DNA from: CAZRIT01 sp964600225 | GTDB lineage: Bacteria > Bacillota > Clostridia > Christensenellales > CAG-138 | NCBI GenBank assembly: GCA_964600225.1 | Contig: CAZRIT010000061.1 | Location: 1 to 12,296 of the forward strand | Direction: 5' to 3' | DNA: 12,296 nt | Shown: piece after piece, positions 1-6,182 of the stretch | Layout of the letters: each line of letters opens with the position of its first letter | How positions within the stretch are numbered: position 1 is the stretch's first letter | Translations under genes and position numbers: made by a program | Notes under the pieces: generated by a model | The model's input: the letters and a program-made list of their open reading frames with translations, nothing else | What the model was told of the DNA's origin: nothing | Databases searched by the model: none

Positions 1-369
1 GACAAGGATATTTCGTACACCGAGACGCACCAGGTCATCGTCAAAGTGGGCTATGGCCAAAGCGCCGCGGTCGCCGAACGGCTGGAGGAAAACGGCATCA
101 TCGTCAACTACCAGGCAACGCCCGACGAGGAGGGCTTCACGGCCTCGGGCGCGCTGAGACTTGGCGTGCAGGAGATGACGCGCTTCGGCTTCGACCACGC
201 GGCGTGGGAAACGCTGGCGGAGCTGATGGCCGACGTCATATTGCGCGGTAAGGACGTGCGCGCGGAGATAACGCAGCTGCGCAGCCGCTACCTGACGCTG
301 GGCTATTGCTTCGACGATGCGCGCATGCATGCGCTGCTGAACGAAACCGCCAACCGCATCGGGCTGTAA
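1..369 (+). CDS. Serine hydroxymethyltransferase-like PLP enzyme, C-terminal part (5' end cut by window)
   Basis: The open frame enters from the left edge and ends at TAA 367-369, leaving about 122 residues. It resembles the C-terminal small domain of serine hydroxymethyltransferase: a strand/helix segment (THQVIVKVGYGQSAAVAERL), then an 'ENGIIVNYQATP' stretch where SHMT has 'AGITVNKNTIP', then 'SGALRLGVQEMTRFGF' where SHMT has 'SGIRIGTPALTTRGF'. The SGxxRxG core, which includes the substrate-carboxylate-binding Arg of the family, is kept, but the following residues differ. It could therefore be a side branch (aldolase-like or methylserine-type) rather than housekeeping GlyA. The PLP lysine lies outside the window. 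It is followed by about 400 nt of repeats and is not obviously part of the sugar-acid genes. Family is fairly sure; exact reaction is not. Confidence 0.7.
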   Translation, partial: DKDISYTETHQVIVKVGYGQSAAVAERLEENGIIVNYQATPDEEGFTASGALRLGVQEMTRFGFDHAAWETLAELMADVILRGKDVRAEITQLRSRYLTLGYCFDDARMHALLNETANRIGL

Positions 370-393
370 GGCCGCGACGTTGTGATGCCGCGT

Positions 394-413
394 GCAGCGG
401 GAGTGCCCGCTGC
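394..413. terminator. GC-rich hairpin just after the SHMT-like gene (possible weak terminator)
   Basis: GCAGCGGG (394-401) pairs perfectly with CCCGCTGC (406-413) around a 4-nt loop, 24 nt after the stop codon. No T-run follows directly; the first T-rich bases are GATTCTTT at 423-430. It could end the upstream transcript weakly or simply be the edge of the repeat cluster that begins here. Confidence 0.3.
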
Positions 414-660
414 GGCGGGATAGATTCTTTGGGCCTATGACTCTCAGCATGACAAGGGAAAAGCGCCCTCGGGATGACAGCGGATTTCCTGTCATTCCGA
501 GCGTTAGCGAGGAATCTTTGTTCCCGTAGGGAACAACGTACTTGTGCCGCCGCGGCGGGGCAGATTCTTCGTCGCTGCGATCCTCAGAATGACAGTGTAC
601 AGGCTGCGCTCCTTGGGATGACAGTGCAAAGCCTGCGCTCCTTGAGATGACAATATGAAG
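413..660. repeat. Cluster of degenerate dispersed repeats (GATTCTT...GAATGACA type)
   Basis: Two diverged direct copies are visible. One (about 413-480) runs GCGGCGGGA, AGATTCTT, CTCAGCATGACA, CTCGGGATGACAG. The other (about 551-624) runs GCGGCGGGG, CAGATTCTTC, CTCAGAATGACA, CTTGGGATGACAG. A third partial copy (about 625-652) keeps GCCTGCGCTCCTTGAGATGACA. Between them, 490-516 is an inverted copy (TGTCATTCCGAGCG, GCGAGGAATCT). A perfect 8-bp hairpin, TTGTTCCC/GGGAACAA, sits at 518-536. I see no open frame that looks real. The pattern fits the short palindromic intergenic repeats found in many Firmicutes genomes; whether they move or only fold as RNA cannot be told from one locus. Confidence 0.65.
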
Positions 661-668
661 TTTTTCTG

Positions 669-692
669 TTACTCTTTTTTCAAAAAGAGTAA
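669..692. repeat. Perfect 11-bp A/T-rich inverted repeat
   Basis: TTACTCTTTTT (669-679) and AAAAAGAGTAA (682-692) are exact reverse complements separated by 2 nt. As DNA it is nearly palindromic; as RNA it gives a hairpin read the same way on either strand. It lies between two convergent genes and may help end transcription or be another dispersed repeat. Confidence 0.5.
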
Positions 693-717
693 GAAAACCA
701 TCCCAAAGCGTAACTCA

Positions 718-751
718 AACGCCCATGACTGCATGTCATGGGCGTTCTTTT
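718..751. terminator. Intrinsic terminator-like hairpin between convergent genes
   Basis: AACGCCCATGAC (718-729) pairs perfectly with GTCATGGGCGTT (735-746) around a 5-nt loop. On the plus strand the stem is followed by CTTTT (747-751), a usable though short U-run. On the minus strand the stem begins 24 nt after the rpoN stop codon, with A's before it and only GTTTGAGTT after it. It therefore probably serves rpoN, perhaps in both directions. Confidence 0.65.
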
Positions 752-769
752 GTAAAGGCACGGCCGCGT

Positions 770-2215
770 TCAGCCGCCCTTTTCCCGATTGCGCGCAAAC
801 GAGGACGGGATAAACTGTTCCTCGCGGTATTTGGCCACCACCCGACGGGAGGCCGACACGCCCTCGGCATTTAACAGCTCCGCAATGGCGCGGTCGCTAA
901 GCGGTGATTGCGGGTCCTCGGCACGGATCAAATCCGCAATCCGCGCCTTGACGGCGGCGGCGGACAGCGCGGCGTCGCCGTTGGTTGCGGCAGGCCGCAC
1001 AAAAAACATGCCCAGCGGGTACGCGCCCCATTTGCAGCGCAGCGTTTTATCCTTGACCGCGCGCGTAATGGTGGACGGGTTGAACGAGAGCGCGTCCGCA
1101 ACCTCGCGCATGGTCAGCGGCTGCAAGGCTCGATTGCCGCTTGCAAAGAACGCGCTCTGCCGCGCAAGGATGGCCTGCCCGCACTTGAGCAGCGTCTGCC
1201 CGCGCCATTGGATGCCGCGCCCGATGCCATAGGCCTTGTTGAGCTGCTCGGTCAGATACGCCCTGTCCTCGGCGCTTGTGGCCTGCGCGCGCAGTTGGCG
1301 GGCATAGTCCGCGTCCACCCGATACGGAAACGCCAGCGCGGGGTTGAGGCGCACCGTCAGCGCGCCGCCATCGTCCTCCTCCACGATCAGGTCGGGCGGC
1401 GCATAGGGGATATCCTCGGCATTGGCAAAGCCGTTGCCGGGCTTTGGGTTGAGGGAGCGGATCAGCGCCACGGCGTCAAGGATGACATCCCTGTCCACGC
1501 CGTACGTCTCGGACAACATGCCGTAGCGCTGCTCGGCCACATCCTTGAGGTGATCGCGCACCAATTGCTCGCACAAGGGCTGCCGCGGCTGCATGCGCTT
1601 CAATTGCAGATACAGGCACTCCCTTAAACTCCGCGCGCCCACGCCCGCGGGCTCAAACGCCATGAGGATGTTCAGCGCGCGCTTGGCCGCCTCCTTGGGG
1701 ATTTGCAGCAGCTCCGCAATCTGCGCGGTACCAAGCGACAGGTAGCCGCGCGCATCGACATTTTCTATCAGGAAGCGGACGTGCGCCCGTTCCCGCGACG
1801 GCAGGCGCAGCCCCGCAAGCTGCTCGGACAACGCCTCGAACAGCGTCTTTTCCCTGTGTCGCACGGAGAGCATGTTCTGGTACGCGTCGGCGTCCGCCTC
1901 TGTGGCCGACGATGCGCGCGAATAGGAGGAAAAGCGGTGCGCATCCCCTTCGTAACGGACAAACGGGTTCTCCAGCGCCTGCTTGGCCAGGTATTCCTCC
2001 AGCTCGGCCGCGCCCATCTGCAATATCTGCAGCGATTGCCTAAGCGACTGCACCAGTATCGGTTTTTGCGATTGTTCCAGCTTCAGTTCCAATGCGTGTT
2101 CACCCGTCGTTATGAAAATGTGTTGAAAAGAATCCATCAGCGCGTTTGGTTCGCTCTGTACCGATTGTAACAGTCGGCGCGGCCAGCCGCAAGGGGAACG
2201 CGCAAAATTTGGCAT
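770..2215 (-). CDS. rpoN: RNA polymerase sigma-54 factor RpoN
   Basis: Alternative sigma factor that directs core RNA polymerase to -24/-12 promoters and needs an ATP-driven activator to open DNA. Numbering from the 481-residue frame, region I is residues 43-86 (LKLEQSQKP, SLRQSLQILQM, ENPFV), the core-binding part spans about 120-300 (ENVDARGYLS, RSLNPKPGNG), the helix-turn-helix is about 368-390 (MREVADALSFNPSTITRAV), and the RpoN box is SRRVVAKYRE at 456-465, close to the family's ARRTVAKYRE. The start is uncertain. ATG 2215 has AGGAAG 8 nt upstream, but family similarity only begins near residue 41. ATG 2137 (residue 27) would give a more typical N-terminus but has no clear ribosome site. 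The gene diverges from the operons it probably serves, and its 5' end overlaps a sigma-54 promoter on the opposite strand. Confidence 0.95.
   Translation of the reverse strand: MPNFARSPCGWPRRLLQSVQSEPNALMDSFQHIFITTGEHALELKLEQSQKPILVQSLRQSLQILQMGAAELEEYLAKQALENPFVRYEGDAHRFSSYSRASSATEADADAYQNMLSVRHREKTLFEALSEQLAGLRLPSRERAHVRFLIENVDARGYLSLGTAQIAELLQIPKEAAKRALNILMAFEPAGVGARSLRECLYLQLKRMQPRQPLCEQLVRDHLKDVAEQRYGMLSETYGVDRDVILDAVALIRSLNPKPGNGFANAEDIPYAPPDLIVEEDDGGALTVRLNPALAFPYRVDADYARQLRAQATSAEDRAYLTEQLNKAYGIGRGIQWRGQTLLKCGQAILARQSAFFASGNRALQPLTMREVADALSFNPSTITRAVKDKTLRCKWGAYPLGMFFVRPAATNGDAALSAAAVKARIADLIRAEDPQSPLSDRAIAELLNAEGVSASRRVVAKYREEQFIPSSFARNREKGG
2164..2192 (-). promoter_or_regulatory. 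Possible sigma-70-type promoter for a shorter rpoN reading frame
   Basis: On the minus strand TTGCGG (2192-2187) and TACAAT (2169-2164) are 17 nt apart. The -10 box is good and the -35 box is poor. Transcription would start near 2157, about 20 nt before the internal ATG at 2137. If real, it argues for the shorter RpoN. The match is weak enough to be chance. Confidence 0.3.
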
Positions 2216-2226
2216 GAATCTTGCTT
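2209..2226 (+). promoter_or_regulatory. Sigma-54 (-24/-12) promoter ahead of pdxA1 and the activator gene
   Basis: TTGGCATGAATCTTGCTT fits the known sigma-54 consensus TGGCAYR-N4-TTGCW at every defined position: GG at 2211-2212, ten bases, then GC at 2223-2224. Transcription should start near 2236, leaving a leader of about 215 nt before pdxA1. The -24 element covers the minus-strand ATG (2213-2215) and first bases of the long rpoN frame, so sigma-54 polymerase bound here could hinder rpoN expression. Orientation and position both fit a role in driving pdxA1 and the activator gene. Confidence 0.85.
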
Positions 2227-2286
2227 CCTATTCTATTGTGAGGTGATTCCATGCAACAAAAATTACGCAATGATGGTTCTCATGTC

Positions 2287-2316
2287 TTTACAGCGACGCC
2301 GATCAACCAGTATACT
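2287..2316 (+). promoter_or_regulatory. Candidate sigma-70-type promoter ahead of pdxA1
   Basis: TTTACA (2287-2292) and TATACT (2311-2316) each match the vegetative consensus at five of six bases, with an 18-nt spacer. It lies about 60 nt downstream of the -12 element of the sigma-54 promoter and could supply a basal level of the activator before induction. It is not supported by anything beyond the match. Confidence 0.45.
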
Positions 2317-2325
2317 TGGGATAGC

Positions 2326-2347
2326 GGCGCGCGTTTCCATGCGCGCC
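2326..2347. repeat. Perfect 7-bp inverted repeat in the pdxA1 leader
   Basis: GGCGCGC (2326-2332) and GCGCGCC (2341-2347) flank 8 nt, directly downstream of the candidate TATACT box. It could be an operator half-site pair or an RNA hairpin in the leader. The remaining leader to 2450 shows no recognisable riboswitch. Confidence 0.35.
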
Positions 2348-2450
2348 ATGCCTGCCACATCCCACGTTCCACACCACAACATCCTTTTCACACCCACACG
2401 GCAGCGCTTGCCGCAATCCCGCAACAGCAAACGATAGGAGGCGACGACCG

Positions 2451-3485
2451 ATGGAACTGATGACGCAAAAACCCGCTGTCGGCATCATCATTGGCGATCC
2501 GTCGGGCATCGGCCCCGAAATCGTCATCAAGCTGTTGACGCGTCCGAGCACCTATTCGTTTGCAAGGCACGTGCTGATAGGCAATTACGAGCTGTTTTGC
2601 CGTACGGCGCGCAGCATGGATACGGAGCTGTTTTTTACCTGCTGCACGCCCGAAACCATGGCGGAAGCCAACGACGGCACCTGCATCCGGGGCATCCCCG
2701 TGGTGGACGTGCCGGGTGATGCAGGGCAGGTCACCGTGGGCCAAATCAGCGCGGAGGCGGGGCGCATCGCGTATGAATCGATCGTGTGCGGGTACAGGCT
2801 GCTGCAACAGGGGCTGATCGAGGGCCTCATCATGGGCCCCATCAACAAGCAGGCCCTGGCGGAGTCCGACTGCGGGTTCGATTCCGAGTACGAGGTGTTC
2901 GCTGCGCTTGCGGGCGTGGAGGAGGTGCAAAGCGTCGTCAAGGGCGGCTCGCTGTTTCGATCCACGGTCATCGGGCATGTGCCGTTTCGCAAGATTATGG
3001 AGATGCTCACCACCAAGCGCATTGTCGATACGGGCGTGGGCCTGAACCTGGTGCTGCAAACCATACTCGACGACGAGCCGCGCCTGTGCGTTGCGGCGCT
3101 CAACCCGCACGGCGGCGAGGGCGGCGTGATGGGCGAGGAGGAGCGAGAGATCATTGCGCCCGCCGTCGAGGAGCTGCGGCGGCGCGGCATCGATATGAAC
3201 GGCCCGTTCCCCAGCGATACCATCTATGCACGCGCAACAAGCAGCGGCTACAACGGCATTGTGTACCTGTATCACGACCAGGGCAACATCGCCATGAAGG
3301 CCAAGATGTTTGAAACGACCGCTTTGATCTATACCAACGTGCCCTATCCCGTGCTGTCCACAGGCCACGGCAGCGCCATGGATATTGCGCCGCTGGGCAT
3401 TGCCAACCCGACCAACCTGTGCTATGTGATGGCCACGCTGACCAATCTGCTTCGCAGACGCGAGGAAAAACTCCTGTACAAGTGA
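2451..3485 (+). CDS. pdxA2: PdxA-family dehydrogenase (probable 4-phospho-tetronate 3-dehydrogenase), first copy
   Basis: 344 residues, usual for the family. PdxA-family enzymes oxidise a hydroxyl beta to a carboxylate and decarboxylate the product, using NAD and a metal ion. Visible motifs are GDPSGIGPE (15-23), GPINK (129-133), and the three metal-ligand histidines in GHVPF (H176), LNPHGGEGG (H220) and YHDQGN (H275). The tail of the last motif, YHDQGNIAMK, is closer to the PdxA2 group acting on 4-phospho-D-threonate or -erythronate than to vitamin B6 PdxA, which has YHDQGLPVLK. A clear AGGAGG (2436-2441) sits 9 nt before ATG 2451. The activator gene follows after 22 nt, so the two are probably co-transcribed from the sigma-54 promoter at 2209. 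There is no pdxB, serC or pdxJ nearby, so a catabolic role is preferred. The family call is firm; the substrate is inferred. Confidence 0.85.
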   Translation: MELMTQKPAVGIIIGDPSGIGPEIVIKLLTRPSTYSFARHVLIGNYELFCRTARSMDTELFFTCCTPETMAEANDGTCIRGIPVVDVPGDAGQVTVGQISAEAGRIAYESIVCGYRLLQQGLIEGLIMGPINKQALAESDCGFDSEYEVFAALAGVEEVQSVVKGGSLFRSTVIGHVPFRKIMEMLTTKRIVDTGVGLNLVLQTILDDEPRLCVAALNPHGGEGGVMGEEEREIIAPAVEELRRRGIDMNGPFPSDTIYARATSSGYNGIVYLYHDQGNIAMKAKMFETTALIYTNVPYPVLSTGHGSAMDIAPLGIANPTNLCYVMATLTNLLRRREEKLLYK

Positions 3486-3507
3486 CCGACGGAGGGGAGC
3501 AAGGATC

Positions 3508-4824
3508 ATGACGCGCAACCCCGAAACCCTGCCCATGCAGCCCGTGTTGGAGCTGTTAAACCAGGCCATCCTGATAACGGATGCGGATGGACAGACCGTG
3601 TTTGAAACGGCCTGCTGTCAGCGTCTGTTCGGGCAGTTTGGCGCGGTGCGCGGCCACATTGCAGCTTGCGCCGCGGCAGCGGCGGTCAACGGCGAGGCTT
3701 CCTGTCAGGATGCGCGCTTTTCCATTCTGTGCACGGTGATTCCCGATACCGACCCCAAGCGGATACTGGTGCAGGTGCACGATGCATTGGGCAGCGACGC
3801 GCAGCAGGCGTTTACGGACAGCGACGACCGCAGCGAGGATTTGAGCGTACGGCTGAGCAAGCTGAAGCTGCGCGATTGCATCGCCAACAGCGTGAGCATG
3901 ATCCGCGTGTTCGAAAAGGCCAAGCAGGTGGCCAACTACCCCACCACCGTGCTGCTGGTGGGCGAAACGGGCGTCGGCAAGGAGATTGTGGCGTCGTTCA
4001 TTCACCGCAACAGCCACCGCGCATCCAACTCCTTCATCAAAATCAATTGCAGCGCCATCCCTGAGCAACTGCTCGAAAGCGAGCTGTTCGGCTACGAAAG
4101 CGGCGCGTTCACGGGCGCGAAAATCAAGGGCAAGCCGGGCCTGTTTGAGCTGGCCAACGACGGCACGCTGCTGCTGGACGAGATCGGCGATATGCCAATC
4201 CCGTTACAGGCAAAGCTTTTGCGGGTATTGCAGGAGAACGAAATCATGCGCCTTGGCGGGCAAAAGAACATCCCGCTCAACGTGCGCGTCATCTCCTCCA
4301 CGAACCGAAACCTCAAGGAGCTCATGGAAGCAGGCCTGTTCTCGGAGGCGCTGTACTATCGGCTCAACGTTGTGGAGCTCAACATCCCGCCGCTCAGGGA
4401 GCGCACGGAGGATATCCTGCCGCTGTCCACGTTCTTTATGAGCCAGTTTTGCGAAAAATACAAGCTGGACAAGGTCTTTTCCCAAGAGATCAAGGAATGC
4501 TTCATCCGCTACGACTGGCCCGGTAACGTGCGGGAGCTGCGCAACATGGTGGAAAACATCGTCGTTTCGTCGGAAAGCAACGTCATCGGCCTGGAGGACC
4601 TGCCGCAGCGCATGATTATGAACCGCACCGCACCCGTCCAGCAGCCGTCCAAGGCGCCCGACACGGGCGTTGGCCTGCGCGACGCGGTGGAAAGCCTGCA
4701 AAAGGACGTCATCCGCCGCGCGCTGGAAAAGCACGGGAGCCTGCGCAAGGCCGCCCAGGCGCTGGATATGGACGCCGCCACGCTGCATCGGCTTGCCAAA
4801 AAGCTCGGCATCCCGACGGGATAA
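3508..4824 (+). CDS. Sigma-54-dependent transcriptional activator (PAS-like sensor, AAA+, Fis-type HTH)
   Basis: 438-residue enhancer-binding protein that would hydrolyse ATP to open sigma-54 promoter complexes. Residues about 10-110 look like a PAS-type sensor (LLNQAILITDADGQTVFET) with several cysteines (36, 37, 54, 66, 75). There is no phospho-receiver domain, so it is more likely a ligand sensor than a two-component regulator. The AAA+ domain has Walker A GETGVGKE (152-159), the sigma-54-contact loop GAFTGA (199-204), Walker B LLLDEIGD (221-228), a YYRLNV...LRER arginine region (283-299) and WPGNVREL (337-344). A Fis-like helix-turn-helix lies at about 403-435. All catalytic motifs are intact. 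ATG 3508 follows GGAGGGGAG at 3491-3499. It lies between two sigma-54 promoters, so it probably controls both neighbouring operons, including its own. Confidence 0.95.
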   Translation: MTRNPETLPMQPVLELLNQAILITDADGQTVFETACCQRLFGQFGAVRGHIAACAAAAAVNGEASCQDARFSILCTVIPDTDPKRILVQVHDALGSDAQQAFTDSDDRSEDLSVRLSKLKLRDCIANSVSMIRVFEKAKQVANYPTTVLLVGETGVGKEIVASFIHRNSHRASNSFIKINCSAIPEQLLESELFGYESGAFTGAKIKGKPGLFELANDGTLLLDEIGDMPIPLQAKLLRVLQENEIMRLGGQKNIPLNVRVISSTNRNLKELMEAGLFSEALYYRLNVVELNIPPLRERTEDILPLSTFFMSQFCEKYKLDKVFSQEIKECFIRYDWPGNVRELRNMVENIVVSSESNVIGLEDLPQRMIMNRTAPVQQPSKAPDTGVGLRDAVESLQKDVIRRALEKHGSLRKAAQALDMDAATLHRLAKKLGIPTG

Positions 4825-4861
4825 CCGCAGCCGCACAATTCCATCCCGCCGTCTCAAAAAG

Positions 4862-4896
4862 CGTTTCAAAAGTAAAACGTTTTTCAAAAATAAAAC
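4862..4896. promoter_or_regulatory. Tandem A/T-rich repeats, candidate activator-binding (enhancer) sites
   Basis: Two adjoining near-copies are visible: CGTTTCAAAAGTAAAAC (4862-4878) and CGTTTTTCAAAAATAAAAC (4878-4896). AGCGTTTCA at 4860-4868 recurs exactly, inverted, as TGAAACGCT at 4947-4955. These lie about 220 to 130 nt upstream of the start site predicted for the sigma-54 promoter at 5056, the range expected for enhancer-binding proteins. The rest of 4825-5055 is A/T-rich with an 11-nt palindrome, CGGATGATCCG (4997-5007). No clear terminator for the activator gene is seen. Confidence 0.45.
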
Positions 4897-5055
4897 ACTG
4901 TTTCCGCCCATCTTACCCCATCGCAACCCTTTTTTTCGATAAAAAATGAAACGCTGCAAGAAAAAACTTATTTTTCGTCTTTCTTTGATCGTTCCACGGA
5001 TGATCCGACGAATTGCGGGCGCATCGGCCGCGCGCCGCAGACCCAATTCATCAGG

Positions 5056-5073
5056 TTGGCATACAAATTGCTT
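5056..5073 (+). promoter_or_regulatory. Sigma-54 (-24/-12) promoter ahead of pdxA2 copy 2 and the TRAP operon
   Basis: TTGGCATACAAATTGCTT fits TGGCAYR-N4-TTGCW at every defined position, with GG at 5058-5059 and GC at 5070-5071 exactly ten bases apart. It shares the flanking T's with the promoter at 2209-2226. Transcription should start near 5083, giving a leader of about 84 nt before ATG 5167. It lies downstream of the activator gene and upstream of a long run of same-strand genes. Confidence 0.88.
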
Positions 5074-5166
5074 AATATCTTACTGCAACACAAAAACGTT
5101 CACATGAACAACCACGATTCTCACACAAGACCATCGGATACATCTTCAACAGGAGACCGAACGATT

Positions 5167-6177
5167 ATGATTGACTACCCTGTACTCGGCATCATTCTCG
5201 GCGACCACGCAGGCAGCAGCCCCGAACTGGCGGCAAAAACCGTTTTGGCAAGCGCGGGCAACTACGTTCCCGTGTTCATCGGCAACCGCGAGCGGTTCGA
5301 GCTTTCGCGCAGCGTGGTGGAGGGCGCGGAGCAGCTCACCGTGCGCCCGCTCAACGGCAGGCCCCAATTTGCGGGCAAGCACACGGTATACTTTGCCGAC
5401 GTGCCCGCGGGGACGGACTTTACGTTCGGGCAGGTTTCGGCCGACAGCGGTAGATTGATCTACGAATCGATCGTAAAGGCCATCGAGCTGGAGCGCGCGG
5501 GCATTGTGGACGGGCTGTCCATGGCCCCCATCACCAAGGCCGCGCTGCATGCGGCGGGCTATGATTTTTCCACCGAGTTTGAAATATTCTCCAAGCTCTA
5601 TGGCGCAAGCGGCGTGCGCGCCGTCATCAAGTGCGGCGATATCTTCCGTTCCACGGTCATCGGCCACTGCGCGTTCGGCGATATCGTCAAGCGCCTCACC
5701 GCCGACGGCATCTTCGATACCGCCGAGGGGCTGATTCAAACCATGCAAAAGTTTGAAGCGCCCGAAAACTGCCACATCGCCGTGGCCGCGCTCAATCCCC
5801 ACGCGGGCGAAAACGGCCTGTACGGCTCCGAGGAGCAGACGGTCATCCGCCCCGCCATCGATCGGCTTTTGGCCAAGGGCTACAACGTCATCGGCCCGAG
5901 TCCCGCCGATACGGTGTTCCTCAAGGCCCTCAACAAGCAGGTGGGCGGCGTGGTGTTCATGTACCACGACCAGGGCAACATCGCCATGAAGAGCGTGTTT
6001 TTCGGCGATGGCGTGCTCATCTACAACAACATCCCCGCACACATCGTTTCCGTGGGCCACGGCCCCGCGTTCGGCAAGGCGGGCAAGGGCACGGCCGATC
6101 CCAAGAACATGATTTCGAGCATGGAGGTGCTGCTGCAAATCGTCAACAACGACCGCGCCAAACGGGCGGTGGGTTGA
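5167..6177 (+). CDS. PdxA-family dehydrogenase, divergent second copy
   Basis: 336 residues from ATG 5167, chosen because AGGAGA (5151-5156) lies 10 nt upstream. The in-frame TTG at 5056 is part of the sigma-54 promoter and cannot be in the transcript. The metal histidines are kept: GHCAF (H167), LNPHAGENG (H212), YHDQGN (H267). It shares FRSTVIGH and YHDQGNIAMK with the first copy. The N-terminal motif, however, is GDHAGSSPE (12-20) in place of GDPxGIGPE, and PITK (121-124) replaces PINK. It is therefore a clear paralogue with altered substrate or nucleotide-side residues. It may act on a different stereoisomer, a later intermediate, or as a partner subunit. It is the first gene of the sigma-54-driven run, and the next gene follows almost without a gap. 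Function is inferred from family and context. Confidence 0.85.
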   Translation: MIDYPVLGIILGDHAGSSPELAAKTVLASAGNYVPVFIGNRERFELSRSVVEGAEQLTVRPLNGRPQFAGKHTVYFADVPAGTDFTFGQVSADSGRLIYESIVKAIELERAGIVDGLSMAPITKAALHAAGYDFSTEFEIFSKLYGASGVRAVIKCGDIFRSTVIGHCAFGDIVKRLTADGIFDTAEGLIQTMQKFEAPENCHIAVAALNPHAGENGLYGSEEQTVIRPAIDRLLAKGYNVIGPSPADTVFLKALNKQVGGVVFMYHDQGNIAMKSVFFGDGVLIYNNIPAHIVSVGHGPAFGKAGKGTADPKNMISSMEVLLQIVNNDRAKRAVG

Positions 6178-6182
6178 CGATC

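Noticed and set aside
600..620. TTGGGATG...TGCA in the repeat cluster as a sigma-54 promoter
   Set aside because: The spacing from GG to GC is wrong and it lies in a repeat with no gene downstream on that strand.
413..660. CRISPR array
   Set aside because: The repeats are diverged, differ in orientation and are not separated by unique spacers of even length; no cas genes are seen.
2317..2332. A second GG-N10-GC match (GG 2319-2320, GC 2331-2332) before pdxA1
   Set aside because: It has only the bare GG/GC spacing; the flanking bases do not fit TGGCAYR or TTGCW.
5056..5166. Extension of the second PdxA gene to an in-frame TTG at 5056 or an ATG at 5104
   Set aside because: The TTG lies inside the -24 element, upstream of the predicted transcript start. 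The ATG at 5104 has no ribosome site, while ATG 5167 has AGGAGA and gives a family-like N-terminus.
2451..6177. PdxA genes as vitamin B6 biosynthesis
   Set aside because: No pdxB, serC or pdxJ is nearby. The YHDQGNIAMK motif differs from that of biosynthetic PdxA, and the setting is a transporter operon under sigma-54.
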